From positions 1-64,000 of the forward strand of contig JBAMJV010004354.1 in NCBI GenBank assembly GCA_037951105.1: DNA of 64,000 nucleotides, in the 5' to 3' direction. Made by a program: the position numbers and the translations under genes. Each line of letters opens with the position of its first letter. Position 1 is the first letter of the stretch. The stretch comes from Echinarachnius parma. Taxonomy: Eukaryota; Echinodermata; Echinoidea; Clypeasteroida; Echinarachniidae. Positions 59,501 to 64,000 of the stretch are shown in pieces. The notes under the pieces were generated by a model that saw only the letters and a program-made list of their open reading frames with translations, was not told the origin of the DNA and ran no database searches.

Positions 59501-62104
59501 CCGTGATGGGCCGTGGGGGGAAGAGCCCCTTCCCCCCACTGATGGTGCGTTTACACCATGTTCCTGGCGGCCACGGCAGCCCCGTTTCAGGCCACCGTGG
59601 ACAAAACGGGATGGACGTGAGACAACGCGGTGGGACGGAATTGGCAAACGTGACAGGCCGCGATTGCCGTGGATGCCGGGCCAGATTTTTAAACTGTCAA
59701 AAAATTTGCCACGGCAGTCACGGTGCGGATGAGAAGCCTAGCAGGCCATAGTAAAATGGGGTGAACGCAACAAAACGTGAAAGTACGTAATAGGCCGTAA
59801 CAAAACTTGGAGGCTGCCCGTAGTAGAACCGTGAGATGTCGGGGAATGTCTTCCCGTCCTACTACGGACAGCCTCCAAGTTTTGTTACGGCCTGTCACGT
59901 TTTGTTGCGTTCACCCCGTTTTACTACGGCCTGCTAGCTTGCTGTGGCAAATTTGTTGACAGTTTAAAAATCTGGCCCGGCATACACGGCAGTCACGTTT
60001 GCCCATTCCGTCCCCCCGTGTTGTCTCTCGTCCATCCCATTTTGTCCACGGTGGCCTGAAACGGGGCTGCCGTGGCCGCCGGGGACATGGTGTAAACCTA
60101 GCATAAGCGATATTATTATAACCCCGGTCAACAGATACACACTTCTATCATTCCCTGCATACAAAGTGCACAATTTCCACTCCCTGGGAAGTATTCAAGC
60201 CAGTCACTTGTTAGGCGCACACAGTGCTAAGGAACCACTTTCCCATCCTTTCGGGTCCCCATTTATATACCTGGGTAGAGAGCAGCAGTAGTGGATTAAC
60301 TGTCTTGCTGAAGGACAAAGAGTCCCCAAAGAGTGCAGTGCAGAGCTTGCAAGTCCTCTGAGTCGCCTATACCATCTGTGCTTTTTACATGGTATATTCT
60401 CAAGTCAATGGAAAGCTGCAGCAGTACAGTCAAACCTGCTAATGCGACCACCTGCCCATAACGACCGATACCTGAAAAATCATGTGTTAAGCGACCTGCG
60501 TAATGCGACCAGCGACCACCCCATTTGGGTCCCGACGCACATATAAATCTGTATATAGAGACCACATAATTAGTGCTTGAGCGACCAAGGCATCAACTTG
60601 GTCACTTCTGGTCTATCAAGGCTCCAATTCAGAGAACGTCAATGCATAAAACAAACTTTTAAAATGACAATCAACTTCAGACAGCCGTTTAATCGCCGAC
60701 CTGTCTAATGGAACCACCTTTTTTTGCCGGTCCGTTGAGCGGTCACTATAGACAGGTTTGAATGTAACTCCTATTTATAAGAGGGACACCAAAGCAGATC
60801 CGTCAAAGCAGCAACCCATTTCACTACTTAGCATCATGAGCAAAGTAATGGAAGCAGCAGTCAACATGCAGCTACAAAGCTAAATGCTCCAGAACAACCT
60901 GATCTCAAGCAGACAGTTTGGATTCAGACCTGGCCACAGAACTGCAGACCTTCTCACCATTCTTTTACAAAGCTGGAACAACATCCTAGACAAAGGAGGG
61001 GAGGTGTGCATCATACATGTAGCTTTGGACATCAAGGGAGCATTCGAAAAGGTGTGGCAAAATGGTCTCCAATACAAACTTACATGTAGGTCCGAGGGCG
61101 TCCGTGGTAAGCTCAAATTGGCAACGCCTGCTGGCAAAGTTGTGTACTACTCCCCATATTGAGAGCCTTTGTTCCATGGATCATTGTGCTGTGTTTGTTC
61201 GAAGTCAATGCATTGCCATTGCAGTCGGTCAAATTTTTTATTGAATGATGTGTGAGTTCATTGATGTGTGTAGCTACGTACCCCTTAATGTCTAGGTAGA
61301 CGTTTAGCGATTTTGAAAACATAAATAAATAAAAAATTTGATTACTCTCTTTTACCCGATCAAAAAGAGATACATAACTTAAATTGTAGTCCGTTGAGAG
61401 CTTTCGTTCAGGCCCAAAAGTTACAAGATTTGTTTTCCCACCTGGTTTGGTGGATGCAAATGTGCTACACTCCCTTTAAACATAACATGCTGGGTGCCCT
61501 TACTCGACAAGCTTTGTGCTTCCTATAGGTGCTACCTGTTACATTGTAACTGTACAAATTTGTATCTGATTTTTATCTGAAATAAATGTTGAATTGAATT
61601 GAATTGAAAGTGATCCATTAACTTTAACAAATTCAACCAAAATTACTTGGAGCTTTCACACTTCTCTTACAGACAAATCTGGAGGGCTTCCAATAGTACA
61701 ACAAAAGATAATTTGAATTTAGACATGTAGTGTGAAATTAGTCAATGGAAATTGTGTATAATTTGGGATCGAAGGCAGAAGTGTATAAACATATGGCACT
61801 TTTGGCTGTGAAGAAAAAGTTTTCAATAATTTAGAAAAGCTGTTTTCTGTTTTTAGAAAGATGAGTAAAGCCGTTAACCCATTCAGGACTGATCGATTTT
61901 GCTATAACATGTATTTTCTCTAGTTCCTAGCCCAGGATATTTCTGGACCAGTCCTGAATGGGTTAATGTAACCAAGCTTGATGGAAATACCTGTTTGGCA
62001 ATGTGTTCCTGCATATCCTGCAGCACATGTACAGTTGTATCCATTCAACAGATCTGTACAGGTCGCTCCATTCTGACAGGGGGATGAGATGCATTCGTCG
62101 ATAT
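30088..62104 (-). CDS. Modular extracellular protein: 8 x cbEGF - C-type lectin - Thr-rich linker - PAN/apple (5' end beyond the window)
   Basis: Minus-strand coding exons, N to C: 62104-61991, 57843-57730, 56852-56739, 56439-56326, 54574-54461, 53583-53470, 53196-53083 and 47315-47202 (EGF); 42060-41782 and 40390-40271 (C-type lectin); about 33950-33622 (Thr/Pro-rich); 30338-30088 (PAN, stop). All EGF and lectin exons are phase 1-1, so each can be gained or lost without a frameshift. The product would be secreted or matrix-associated; no transmembrane helix or GPI signal follows the PAN domain. EGF and PAN domains mediate protein binding and lectin domains bind glycans or proteins, so adhesion or immune recognition is plausible but inferred. 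The junction from the lectin exon to the Thr-rich exon does not fit in phase as seen. Either a small exon between them is missed or the last two exons belong to another gene. The signal peptide exon is not in the window. Confidence 0.65.
31630..33507. mobile_element. TACTGTAT...TTTTCGCG inverted-repeat element (composite)
   Basis: Left end CTACTGTATACACCATTATT then TTCGCG; right end CGCGAAATTAACAGC then TTATACAGTATG, in opposite orientation. It contains the MITE at 32408-32998 and G-runs at 31940 and 33340-33357. The borders are approximate and it may be two separate insertions. Confidence 0.4.
32408..32998. mobile_element. TACCGTAAAACTCCGTGTATAAG MITE (copy 1)
   Basis: Long inverted ends: ACCGTAAAACTCCGTGTATA then AGACGCAC, and GTGCGTCTTATACACGG then AGTTTTACGGTA. 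TA flanks both sides, fitting a Tc1/mariner-type MITE. The interior has A and T homopolymers at 32469-32528 and 32881-32910. Confidence 0.8.
33622..33950 (-). CDS. Thr/Pro/Ser-rich linker exon
   Basis: Encodes about 110 residues of Thr, Pro, Ala, Ser: [18 protein letters not shown], then about three imperfect 20-residue repeats of the type [19 protein letters not shown]. Likely an O-glycosylated stalk between the lectin and PAN domains. The 3' end is a donor (CCCTG|GTATG) in phase 1, which fits the PAN exon. The 5' boundary is uncertain: AG sites near 33991 and 33980 would need phase 2 or 0, not the phase 1 of the lectin exon. Confidence 0.65.
34335..35580. mobile_element. Foldback element with ~300-bp arms
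   Basis: Left arm 34335-34640 (AAACCCCTCACAAGAAGTTC ...) and right arm about 35265-35580 (... AACTTTTTGCGAGGGGTTTA) are inverted copies. A third arm copy lies inside at about 34935-35245 in the same orientation as the right arm. The short frames within are not genes. Confidence 0.75.
35904..36655. mobile_element. TACCGTAAATCTCCGTGTATAAG MITE (copy 2)
   Basis: Same family as 32408-32998. Ends ACCGTAAATCTCCGTGTATA and TATACACAGAGATTTACGGT, with TA at both sides. The interior shares AGCAGTAACACTG and TCTTGTCATGCCCTA phrases with copy 1. Confidence 0.8.
36779..36985. mobile_element. GCCCGGCGCAGACAGAGC MITE
   Basis: 207 bp with perfect 18-bp inverted ends GCCCGGCGCAGACAGAGC / GCTCTGTCTGCGCCGGGC. 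It is GC-rich compared with its surroundings. A short (CAT)n tract follows at 36992-37022. Confidence 0.75.
37570..40110 (-). mobile_element. Cluster of reverse ATGCCTCCGC...(CCGT)n elements
   Basis: At least three reverse copies of the family at 16199-16815. One ends near 37632 (CATAATGCCTCCAGCCACTT), one runs about 37976-39400, and one about 39592-40104 (CATAATGCCTCCAGCCACTT again, after GGACGGACGTACGTACGGAC). Internal phrases TTTGACCTCATGACCCCAAA and TTTTTGCATATATAATGAGC recur. All in an intron of the EGF-lectin gene. Confidence 0.7.
40271..40390 (-). CDS. C-type lectin domain, second exon
   Basis: 120 nt, phase 1-1. Encodes [20 protein letters not shown], then [20 protein letters not shown]. 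The W-x-G-S-x-P ... L-N-C-V-A ... C ... LC-E pattern is the C-terminal half of a C-type lectin domain. The usual WND sugar/Ca2+ motif is replaced by LLDD, so classic Ca2+-dependent sugar binding is doubtful. It follows 41782-42060 in matching phase. Confidence 0.82.
40391..41781 (-). other. Intron within the lectin domain
   Basis: AT-rich. A local direct repeat of ACAGGATCCTATGC(A/G)CGCA occurs at 41081 and 41130. No coding signal otherwise. Confidence 0.45.
41782..42060 (-). CDS. C-type lectin domain, first exon
   Basis: 279 nt, phase 1-1. Encodes [20 protein letters not shown], then [37 protein letters not shown] and [20 protein letters not shown]. The C-P-x-G-W, C-Y-x-F, A-x-x-x-C and W-V-G marks are the N-terminal half of a long-form C-type lectin domain. 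No EPN or QPD sugar-selectivity tripeptide is visible. Confidence 0.88.
42215..42520. repeat. Partial copy of the AAAGGGGTA element
   Basis: AATAGAGAGATCATCAAAAA, TTTAAAAACCATTTTGG and CCAAAACTGAACTATCCCC match the right half of the element at 58396-58921. Diverged. Confidence 0.55.
42650..43377. mobile_element. ATGGAGTCACAAC TIR element
   Basis: ATCGATGGAGTCACAACTG at the left and CTGTTGTGACTCCATCTAT at the right are inverted, and a second inverted pair lies inside (CGATCTTCGATGCCGCC / GGCGGCATCGAACATC). AT-rich interior with no gene. Confidence 0.55.
43766..43850 (-). pseudogene. Ghost EGF unit (intron flank without its exon)
   Basis: GTAGAATAGGTCAGTCAATG, GACATTGTGTATTTATACAG, then TGTGTATACATTCATGTTTA matches the sequence immediately upstream (minus sense) of the EGF exon at 47202-47315 (47319-47400). 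The EGF exon that should adjoin is absent. This suggests a former EGF unit whose exon was lost. Confidence 0.55.
44225..45690 (+). repeat. Tandem array of about ten 110-170-bp units
   Basis: Each unit has GGGTAATATATAAACACCCG, AGGTTGTGAAATAT, GCGAGCGAGCGGAGCGAGCT and TTTCACAGCGGAAAATTGCC. Units start near 44316, 44425, 44595, 44732, 44889, 45048, 45178, 45335, 45496 and 45651. A last fragment continues at 46134-46200 after the nested insertion. The paired 69-codon frames at 44685 and 45131 are array repeats, not genes. Confidence 0.85.
45684..46133. mobile_element. TIR element inserted in the tandem array
   Basis: Ends AGGATTTCTCGGTCAATTTC and GAAATTGGCCGAGAAAACCT are inverted. It is flanked by ATAT on both sides, and removing it with one ATAT restores the array phrase AAATATTACGTATGC. 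It carries many short TTCGATTT/AAATCGAA-like words. No ORF. Confidence 0.75.
47202..47315 (-). CDS. cbEGF exon 8 (closest to the lectin domain)
   Basis: 114 nt, phase 1-1. Encodes [20 protein letters not shown] then [18 protein letters not shown], with six cysteines. D-I-N-E-C is a calcium-binding start, and C-x-D-x4-Y-x-C-x-C fits the Asp/Asn beta-hydroxylation consensus. No methionine, so it is found only as an exon. Confidence 0.9.
47316..48581 (-). other. Intron upstream of EGF 8
   Basis: Contains the recurrent EGF-flank phrase (47319-47400), a TG-rich tract at 47690-47800 and otherwise unremarkable AT-rich sequence. A C-run lies at 48503-48519. No coding signal. Confidence 0.5.
48582..49172. 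mobile_element. TIR element with TTCAAGTGTGATGTTGGTGTTAG-type ends
   Basis: TTTCAAGTGTGATGTTGGTG then TTAGTGTTA at the left, and TAACACTAAC then ACCCAACACTGAACTTGAAA at the right, are inverted. A G-run/C-run pair follows at 49210-49260. Confidence 0.6.
49582..50352. mobile_element. GGCCGGTATTCTGAAGTC TIR element
   Basis: Ends GGCCGGTATTCTGAAGTCCT and AACTTCAGAATACTGGCC are inverted. Subterminal repeats of GTCTAACTTAGTCGTGACTA and AGTTAGACAGGACTT occur several times in both orientations. Confidence 0.7.
50353..50925. other. Intron, nothing recognised
   Basis: Short open frames (up to 85 codons) on both strands have no domain match by eye and no convincing splice context. Confidence 0.45.
50926..51682. 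mobile_element. CAGTCACATTTGC TIR element, GC-rich
   Basis: Ends CAGTCACATTTGCCACGGCG then GCCGTACGG, and CCGCCGTACGTCGCCGTAGA then GCAAATGTGACTG. Internal copies of the same end (CAGTCACATTTGTTAGGGCA near 51022) suggest nested or repeated arms. CAG ends hint at hAT; no clean duplication was identified. Confidence 0.6.
53083..53196 (-). CDS. cbEGF exon 7
   Basis: 114 nt, phase 1-1. Encodes [20 protein letters not shown] then [18 protein letters not shown]. Identical in protein to the EGF at 56326-56439 in copy 2 of the duplication. Calcium-binding EGF with the [12 protein letters not shown] hydroxylation pattern. Confidence 0.9.
53470..53583 (-). CDS. cbEGF exon 6
   Basis: 114 nt, phase 1-1. 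Encodes [20 protein letters not shown] then [18 protein letters not shown]. First residue is Gly rather than Asp, which may weaken calcium binding. Identical in protein to 56739-56852. Confidence 0.9.
53584..54460 (-). other. Intron between EGF 6 and EGF 5
   Basis: Begins with the conserved EGF-flank phrase (GTAGAATAGGCCAGTCAATG). An (AAT)n/TTATATAGTGC element lies at 54330-54415. The same sequence is repeated in copy 2. No other coding signal. Confidence 0.5.
54461..54574 (-). CDS. cbEGF exon 5
   Basis: 114 nt, phase 1-1. Encodes [20 protein letters not shown] then [18 protein letters not shown]. It differs from its duplicate (57730-57843) by Gln in place of His in the C-[QH]-N-G turn. Confidence 0.9.
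55127..55305. mobile_element. Truncated AAAGGGGTA element at the duplication junction
   Basis: Left part of the element that is complete at 58396-58921. It stops exactly at the junction (AGAGGGCGCTG|GTGGTGGAATAG), which places the right breakpoint of the duplication inside this element. Confidence 0.75.
56326..56439 (-). CDS. cbEGF exon 4
   Basis: Duplicate of 53083-53196, identical in protein ([13 protein letters not shown] ...). 114 nt, phase 1-1, with the same acceptor (TCACAG) and donor (CAAACAG|GTATTT). Confidence 0.9.
56739..56852 (-). CDS. cbEGF exon 3
   Basis: Duplicate of 53470-53583, identical in protein ([13 protein letters not shown] ...). 114 nt, phase 1-1. Confidence 0.9.
57730..57843 (-). 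CDS. cbEGF exon 2
   Basis: Duplicate of 54461-54574, except CHNG for CQNG (a single base, TGTGACAAGG against TCTGACAAGG on the plus strand). All six cysteines are kept. 114 nt, phase 1-1. Confidence 0.9.
58396..58921. mobile_element. AAAGGGGTAGTACAGT TIR element (complete copy)
   Basis: Ends CCTTTAAAGGGGTAGTACAG then TTTTGGTAAGG, and CTACCAACACTGAATTACCC then CTTTAAGG, are inverted. It spans the right border of the 3.3-kb duplication (58575). Partial copies at 42215-42520 and 55127-55305. Confidence 0.75.
59285..60320. mobile_element. (AAT)n / TTTATAGAGCGC element inserted in the RT, itself interrupted
   Basis: Left part 59285-59352 ((AAT)n, ACATTTATAGAGCGCAGATT) and right part 60107-60320 (CAACAGATACACACTTC, ACAAAGTGCACAATTTCCAC, CACACAGTGCTAAGG) make one member of the family at 11638-11990. 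The foldback element splits it. The flanking RT codons (...ILTR and VPKEC...) join when it is removed. Its ACAAGA/ACAAAGA flanks may be a diverged target duplication. Confidence 0.7.
59353..60107. mobile_element. Long foldback (palindromic) element
   Basis: Ends TGCTAGGTTTACACCATGTC and GACATGGTGTAAACCTAGCA with TAA on both outer sides. The 3-bp duplication would fit a PIF/Harbinger-type MITE. The main palindrome has arms of about 275 bp (59549-59825 and 59840-60104), nearly identical apart from small indels. An extra partial left-end copy lies at 59359-59545. No ORF of interest. Confidence 0.8.
60427..60764. mobile_element. CAGTCAAACCTG MITE in the RT, TA target site
   Basis: Inverted ends CAGTCAAACCTGCTAATGCG / GACAGGTTTGAATG flanked by TA at 60425-60426 and 60765-60766. 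Removing it with one TA restores the RT frame [13 protein letters not shown] exactly. Tc1/mariner-type MITE, same family as 10719-11207. Confidence 0.85.
61161..61613 (+). repeat. LINE 3' tail region
   Basis: Ends with TTTTTATCTGAAATAAATGT then TGAATTGAATTGAATTGAA, a simple-repeat tail of the kind that ends many CR1/Jockey-type LINEs. It probably belongs to the RT fragment upstream, with internal losses. Confidence 0.5.
61717..61795 (-). pseudogene. Ghost EGF unit (second)
   Basis: TTTAGACATGTAGTGTGAAA, TTAGTCAATGGAAATTGTGT and ATAATTTGGGATC match the flank of the EGF exon at 61991-62104 (62110-62185). The exon itself is missing; unrelated sequence begins where it should be. Confidence 0.6.
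61874..61969. mobile_element. TTAACCC...GGGTTAA hairpin MITE
   Basis: Ends TTAACCCATTCAGGACTGAT / CCAGTCCTGAATGGGTTAA. TTAA with CCC ends resembles piggyBac-type MITEs. It lies only 22 bp from the EGF 1 donor. A related copy is at 22160-22262. Confidence 0.7.
61991..62104 (-). CDS. cbEGF exon 1 (first in the window)
   Basis: 114 nt, phase 1-1. Encodes [20 protein letters not shown] then [18 protein letters not shown]. All six cysteines, calcium-binding D-I-D-E-C start and hydroxylation consensus. Further N-terminal exons and the signal peptide must lie to the right of the window. Confidence 0.9.
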
Positions 62105-63470
62105 CTGTGGATTCAGACATGTACTGTGAAATTAGTCAATGGAAATTGTGTATAATTTGGGAAGGTAAACATGTATAAACATACATCATACTGGATGTTA
62201 AATACATGTATAACTTTGATTGTGAATATATTCATGTCAATTCAATTCATCTCAATAATCAAAATAATCATTATTAGGTGATACATATATCATACGTATC
62301 ACATATTGATTTCGACAAGATTTTGATTGTTATTTATTTATTCTGCCAATTTTGTCCATCACAGATCTCAATAACGGCTGAATCAATCATCTTGAAACTT
62401 CACATGATGATAGATCATCGTCTGACTTGGTGCAAGAAATTAATTTAATGACGTCATATCAATGTGACGTCATCAGGACGCCATTTTGTCAAATTTCAAT
62501 AATCATCATATCTCAGTCATTAATAATCAATTTCAATTCAAACTTCGCATCAATATTAATTAGGCCAATGATAAATTTTCTAGACTAAGCCAATGCGCCT
62601 ACACCTGGAGATGCATGCGTGTGCGTCCGTCAAAGAAAACTAATGTTTTTAAAACCACAACCCAAGTAATTTACTATATGTTTCAGACAATTTAAAGCGT
62701 TTCAAAAATGTCCGCGCGTGTTTGTGCGCGTAATGCGAATGGATAGAAACAAATTTGTTCTTTTGCATGTTTTGGATTCCTGATACAATCCTTAACACAC
62801 CCTGGAGTATGCGTGTGTAAAAGTCAAAATTATGTGCGCACGCAAATTGGTGAAACATGGTAAAAACATACCTTTCTATATTCAGCCATAACTTCCTAAA
62901 ATGTATGGATAGCCTCCAAATTTTTGTCATATTTGGAAAGTACAATGTATATAAGTGATTTCATACATCATTTGGGTTCATCGGATATTCTAACCTCATC
63001 CTGAAGTTATAAGTTATTAGTTTGAATTGGCGATTTGTATACATCTCGTTTGGAATGATGATGCACTTTTGACCGTATCTCGTTTTTTTTGTATTGATTT
63101 TCTCCCAATTGTAATATATTGTGGCTAAGATTGTCTTCTAAAATAATACAAATGAATTGATATGTTTCGTCGCACTATAATGACATAAGACATAAATTAG
63201 TTTGAACATTAACAAATTGAATTTTACGTTTTACATAGGCATGGCGTACAGTGCGCATGGATCAGGAAAACAATTTTTATCTTCATTACTCTGGATTCTG
63301 ATACCTATTCAACACTTCCACTTTATTTCAGTAATTTTGGATGCATTATGGGGGAATACAAGCACTTCAAAGATAAAGATACATGCGCACGCTCAAATTT
63401 TAAAAATATGGTAAAAACATGCCCTTTTATATTCTGCCGTAACTTTTTTAAACTTATGGATACACCCAAA
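62105..63470 (-). other. Intron upstream of EGF 1
   Basis: Carries the EGF-flank phrase at 62110-62185. Two diverged copies of a repeat lie at about 62740-62940 and 63240-63470 (ATGGTAAAAACATA, TTCAGCCATAACTTCCTAAA / TTCTGCCGTAACTTTTTTAA). No coding signal. Confidence 0.45.
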
Positions 63471-63650
63471 TAATAATAATAATAATGAAACACTTTTATA
63501 TAGCGCATATTACACATGAGCACAATTGCATGTCCCTACGCACTTTTATTATTACCCTTGGTCATCAGGTACAGGTCAAACCCGCACAATTATCTTGTGC
63601 ACCATCTCAACTCCCCGGGGAGCATACTAGCCAATGGCAGCCATATGATA
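63471..63650 (+). repeat. (AAT)n / TTATATAGCGC interspersed element
   Basis: (AAT)n at 63472-63486, ACACTTTTATATAGCGCATA, TATTACCCTTGGTCATCAGG and CTCCCCGGGGAGCATACTAG, as in 11638-11990. Confidence 0.65.
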
Positions 63651-63817
63651 TATTTAATATTCACAAAGAACACAAGTTGTAGATACAATTTAATACAAAA
63701 CTTTGGCCGTTTTTATTTCATCTGATGAGTGAGTGCTTGGAAAGTAATATATTAATATTCTGTATGATCTTAGCTATCTGTAGAGGTATAATTCAAGTAA
63801 TGTTGTGCTTCATATAA

Positions 63818-64000
63818 CAGGTGCAAAATCAGATGTGGACAGTAACTCTTTTCCAATCGAAGACTACTCTTCGCAACCAGCTAGTGCACCCAAAGGATCC
63901 AGTACCCAGCATGAGAAAGAGTGGAGTAGTCTACCAGATTCCATGCAATGGGTGTACCAAAAGCTACATCGGTGAAACCGGCAGACCCATGGGGGAAAGA
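63818..64000 (+). mobile_element. Penelope-like element fragment, start of a GIY-YIG endonuclease domain (partial at the window edge)
   Basis: Open frame without a start codon reads VTLFQSKTTLRNQLVHPKDP, then KSGVVYQIPCNGCTKSYIGE and TGRPM. S-G-V-V-Y-x-I-P-C-x-x-C-x-x-x-Y-I-G-E-T-G-R is the hallmark of the GIY-YIG nuclease domain C-terminal to the reverse transcriptase in Penelope-like elements. The RT part is not seen upstream, so this is 5'-truncated or a separate fragment. It continues past 64000. Confidence 0.7.

Larger units (their letters stand above)
58935..61160 (+). pseudogene. Non-LTR retrotransposon reverse-transcriptase fragment, broken by nested insertions
   Basis: Three blocks of one RT frame are visible. 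59210-59290 reads [18 protein letters not shown]; 60320-60426 reads [19 protein letters not shown] then FSSQWKAA; 60767-61125 reads [32 protein letters not shown] and [20 protein letters not shown], then [14 protein letters not shown]. These are the standard RT domains of CR1/Jockey/RTE-like ORF2, and [10 protein letters not shown] is RT motif A. An in-frame stop before MLQNN (TAA at 60881-60883) and loss of the 3' part mark it as dead. Sequence at 58935-59210 is probably upstream ORF2 with stops. Confidence 0.75.

Overview
The window is metazoan DNA. It has intron-rich genes with GT-AG splice sites, AT-rich introns, many (CAT)n, (AAT)n, (TG)n and (CCGT)n microsatellites, and a very dense load of small inverted-repeat DNA transposons plus non-LTR and Penelope-like retroelement fragments. 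The AidB/ACDH-11-type acyl-CoA dehydrogenase and the multi-cbEGF / C-type lectin / Thr-rich / PAN exons suggest a marine invertebrate, perhaps a non-vertebrate deuterostome. That placement is inference; no marker here fixes the species.

Left third (1-24300): two AidB-like acyl-CoA dehydrogenase genes lie head to head. Only the first coding exon (minus strand, 459-755) of the left one is in the window. The right one (plus strand, 2193-22595) can be followed through 12 coding exons whose phases all match; together they give about 640 residues. Its first coding exon is split by a 2.27-kb transposon (2355-4619) with a perfect 8-bp target duplication, and deleting the insert restores the reading frame exactly. 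A second, smaller element of the same family (1134-2075, its own 8-bp duplication) sits in the presumed shared promoter. The introns carry partial copies of the gene's own exons (exons 2, 3, 6, 8, 9, 10 and 12). The end of exon 11, with its splice donor, has been amplified into an 81-bp minisatellite of about 18 extra units (20571-22013).

Middle (24300-30087): intergenic DNA with tRNA-like SINE sequences, an AT-rich tandem array and several palindromic elements.

Right (30088 to beyond 62104, minus strand): a gene for a probably secreted modular protein. Eight cbEGF exons (each 114 nt, phase 1-1) are followed by a two-exon C-type lectin domain, a Thr/Pro-rich linker exon and a terminal PAN/apple exon with the stop codon. 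Three EGF exons are doubled by a recent 3.3-kb tandem duplication (51985-55305 and 55306-58575). Its introns hold an hAT-like element with an internal tandem array, many MITEs, and a LINE reverse-transcriptase fragment with three nested insertions. The window ends in a Penelope-like GIY-YIG fragment.

The two gene systems are functionally unrelated as far as the sequence shows. Their common theme is repeated local duplication of single exons together with their flanking splice sites.
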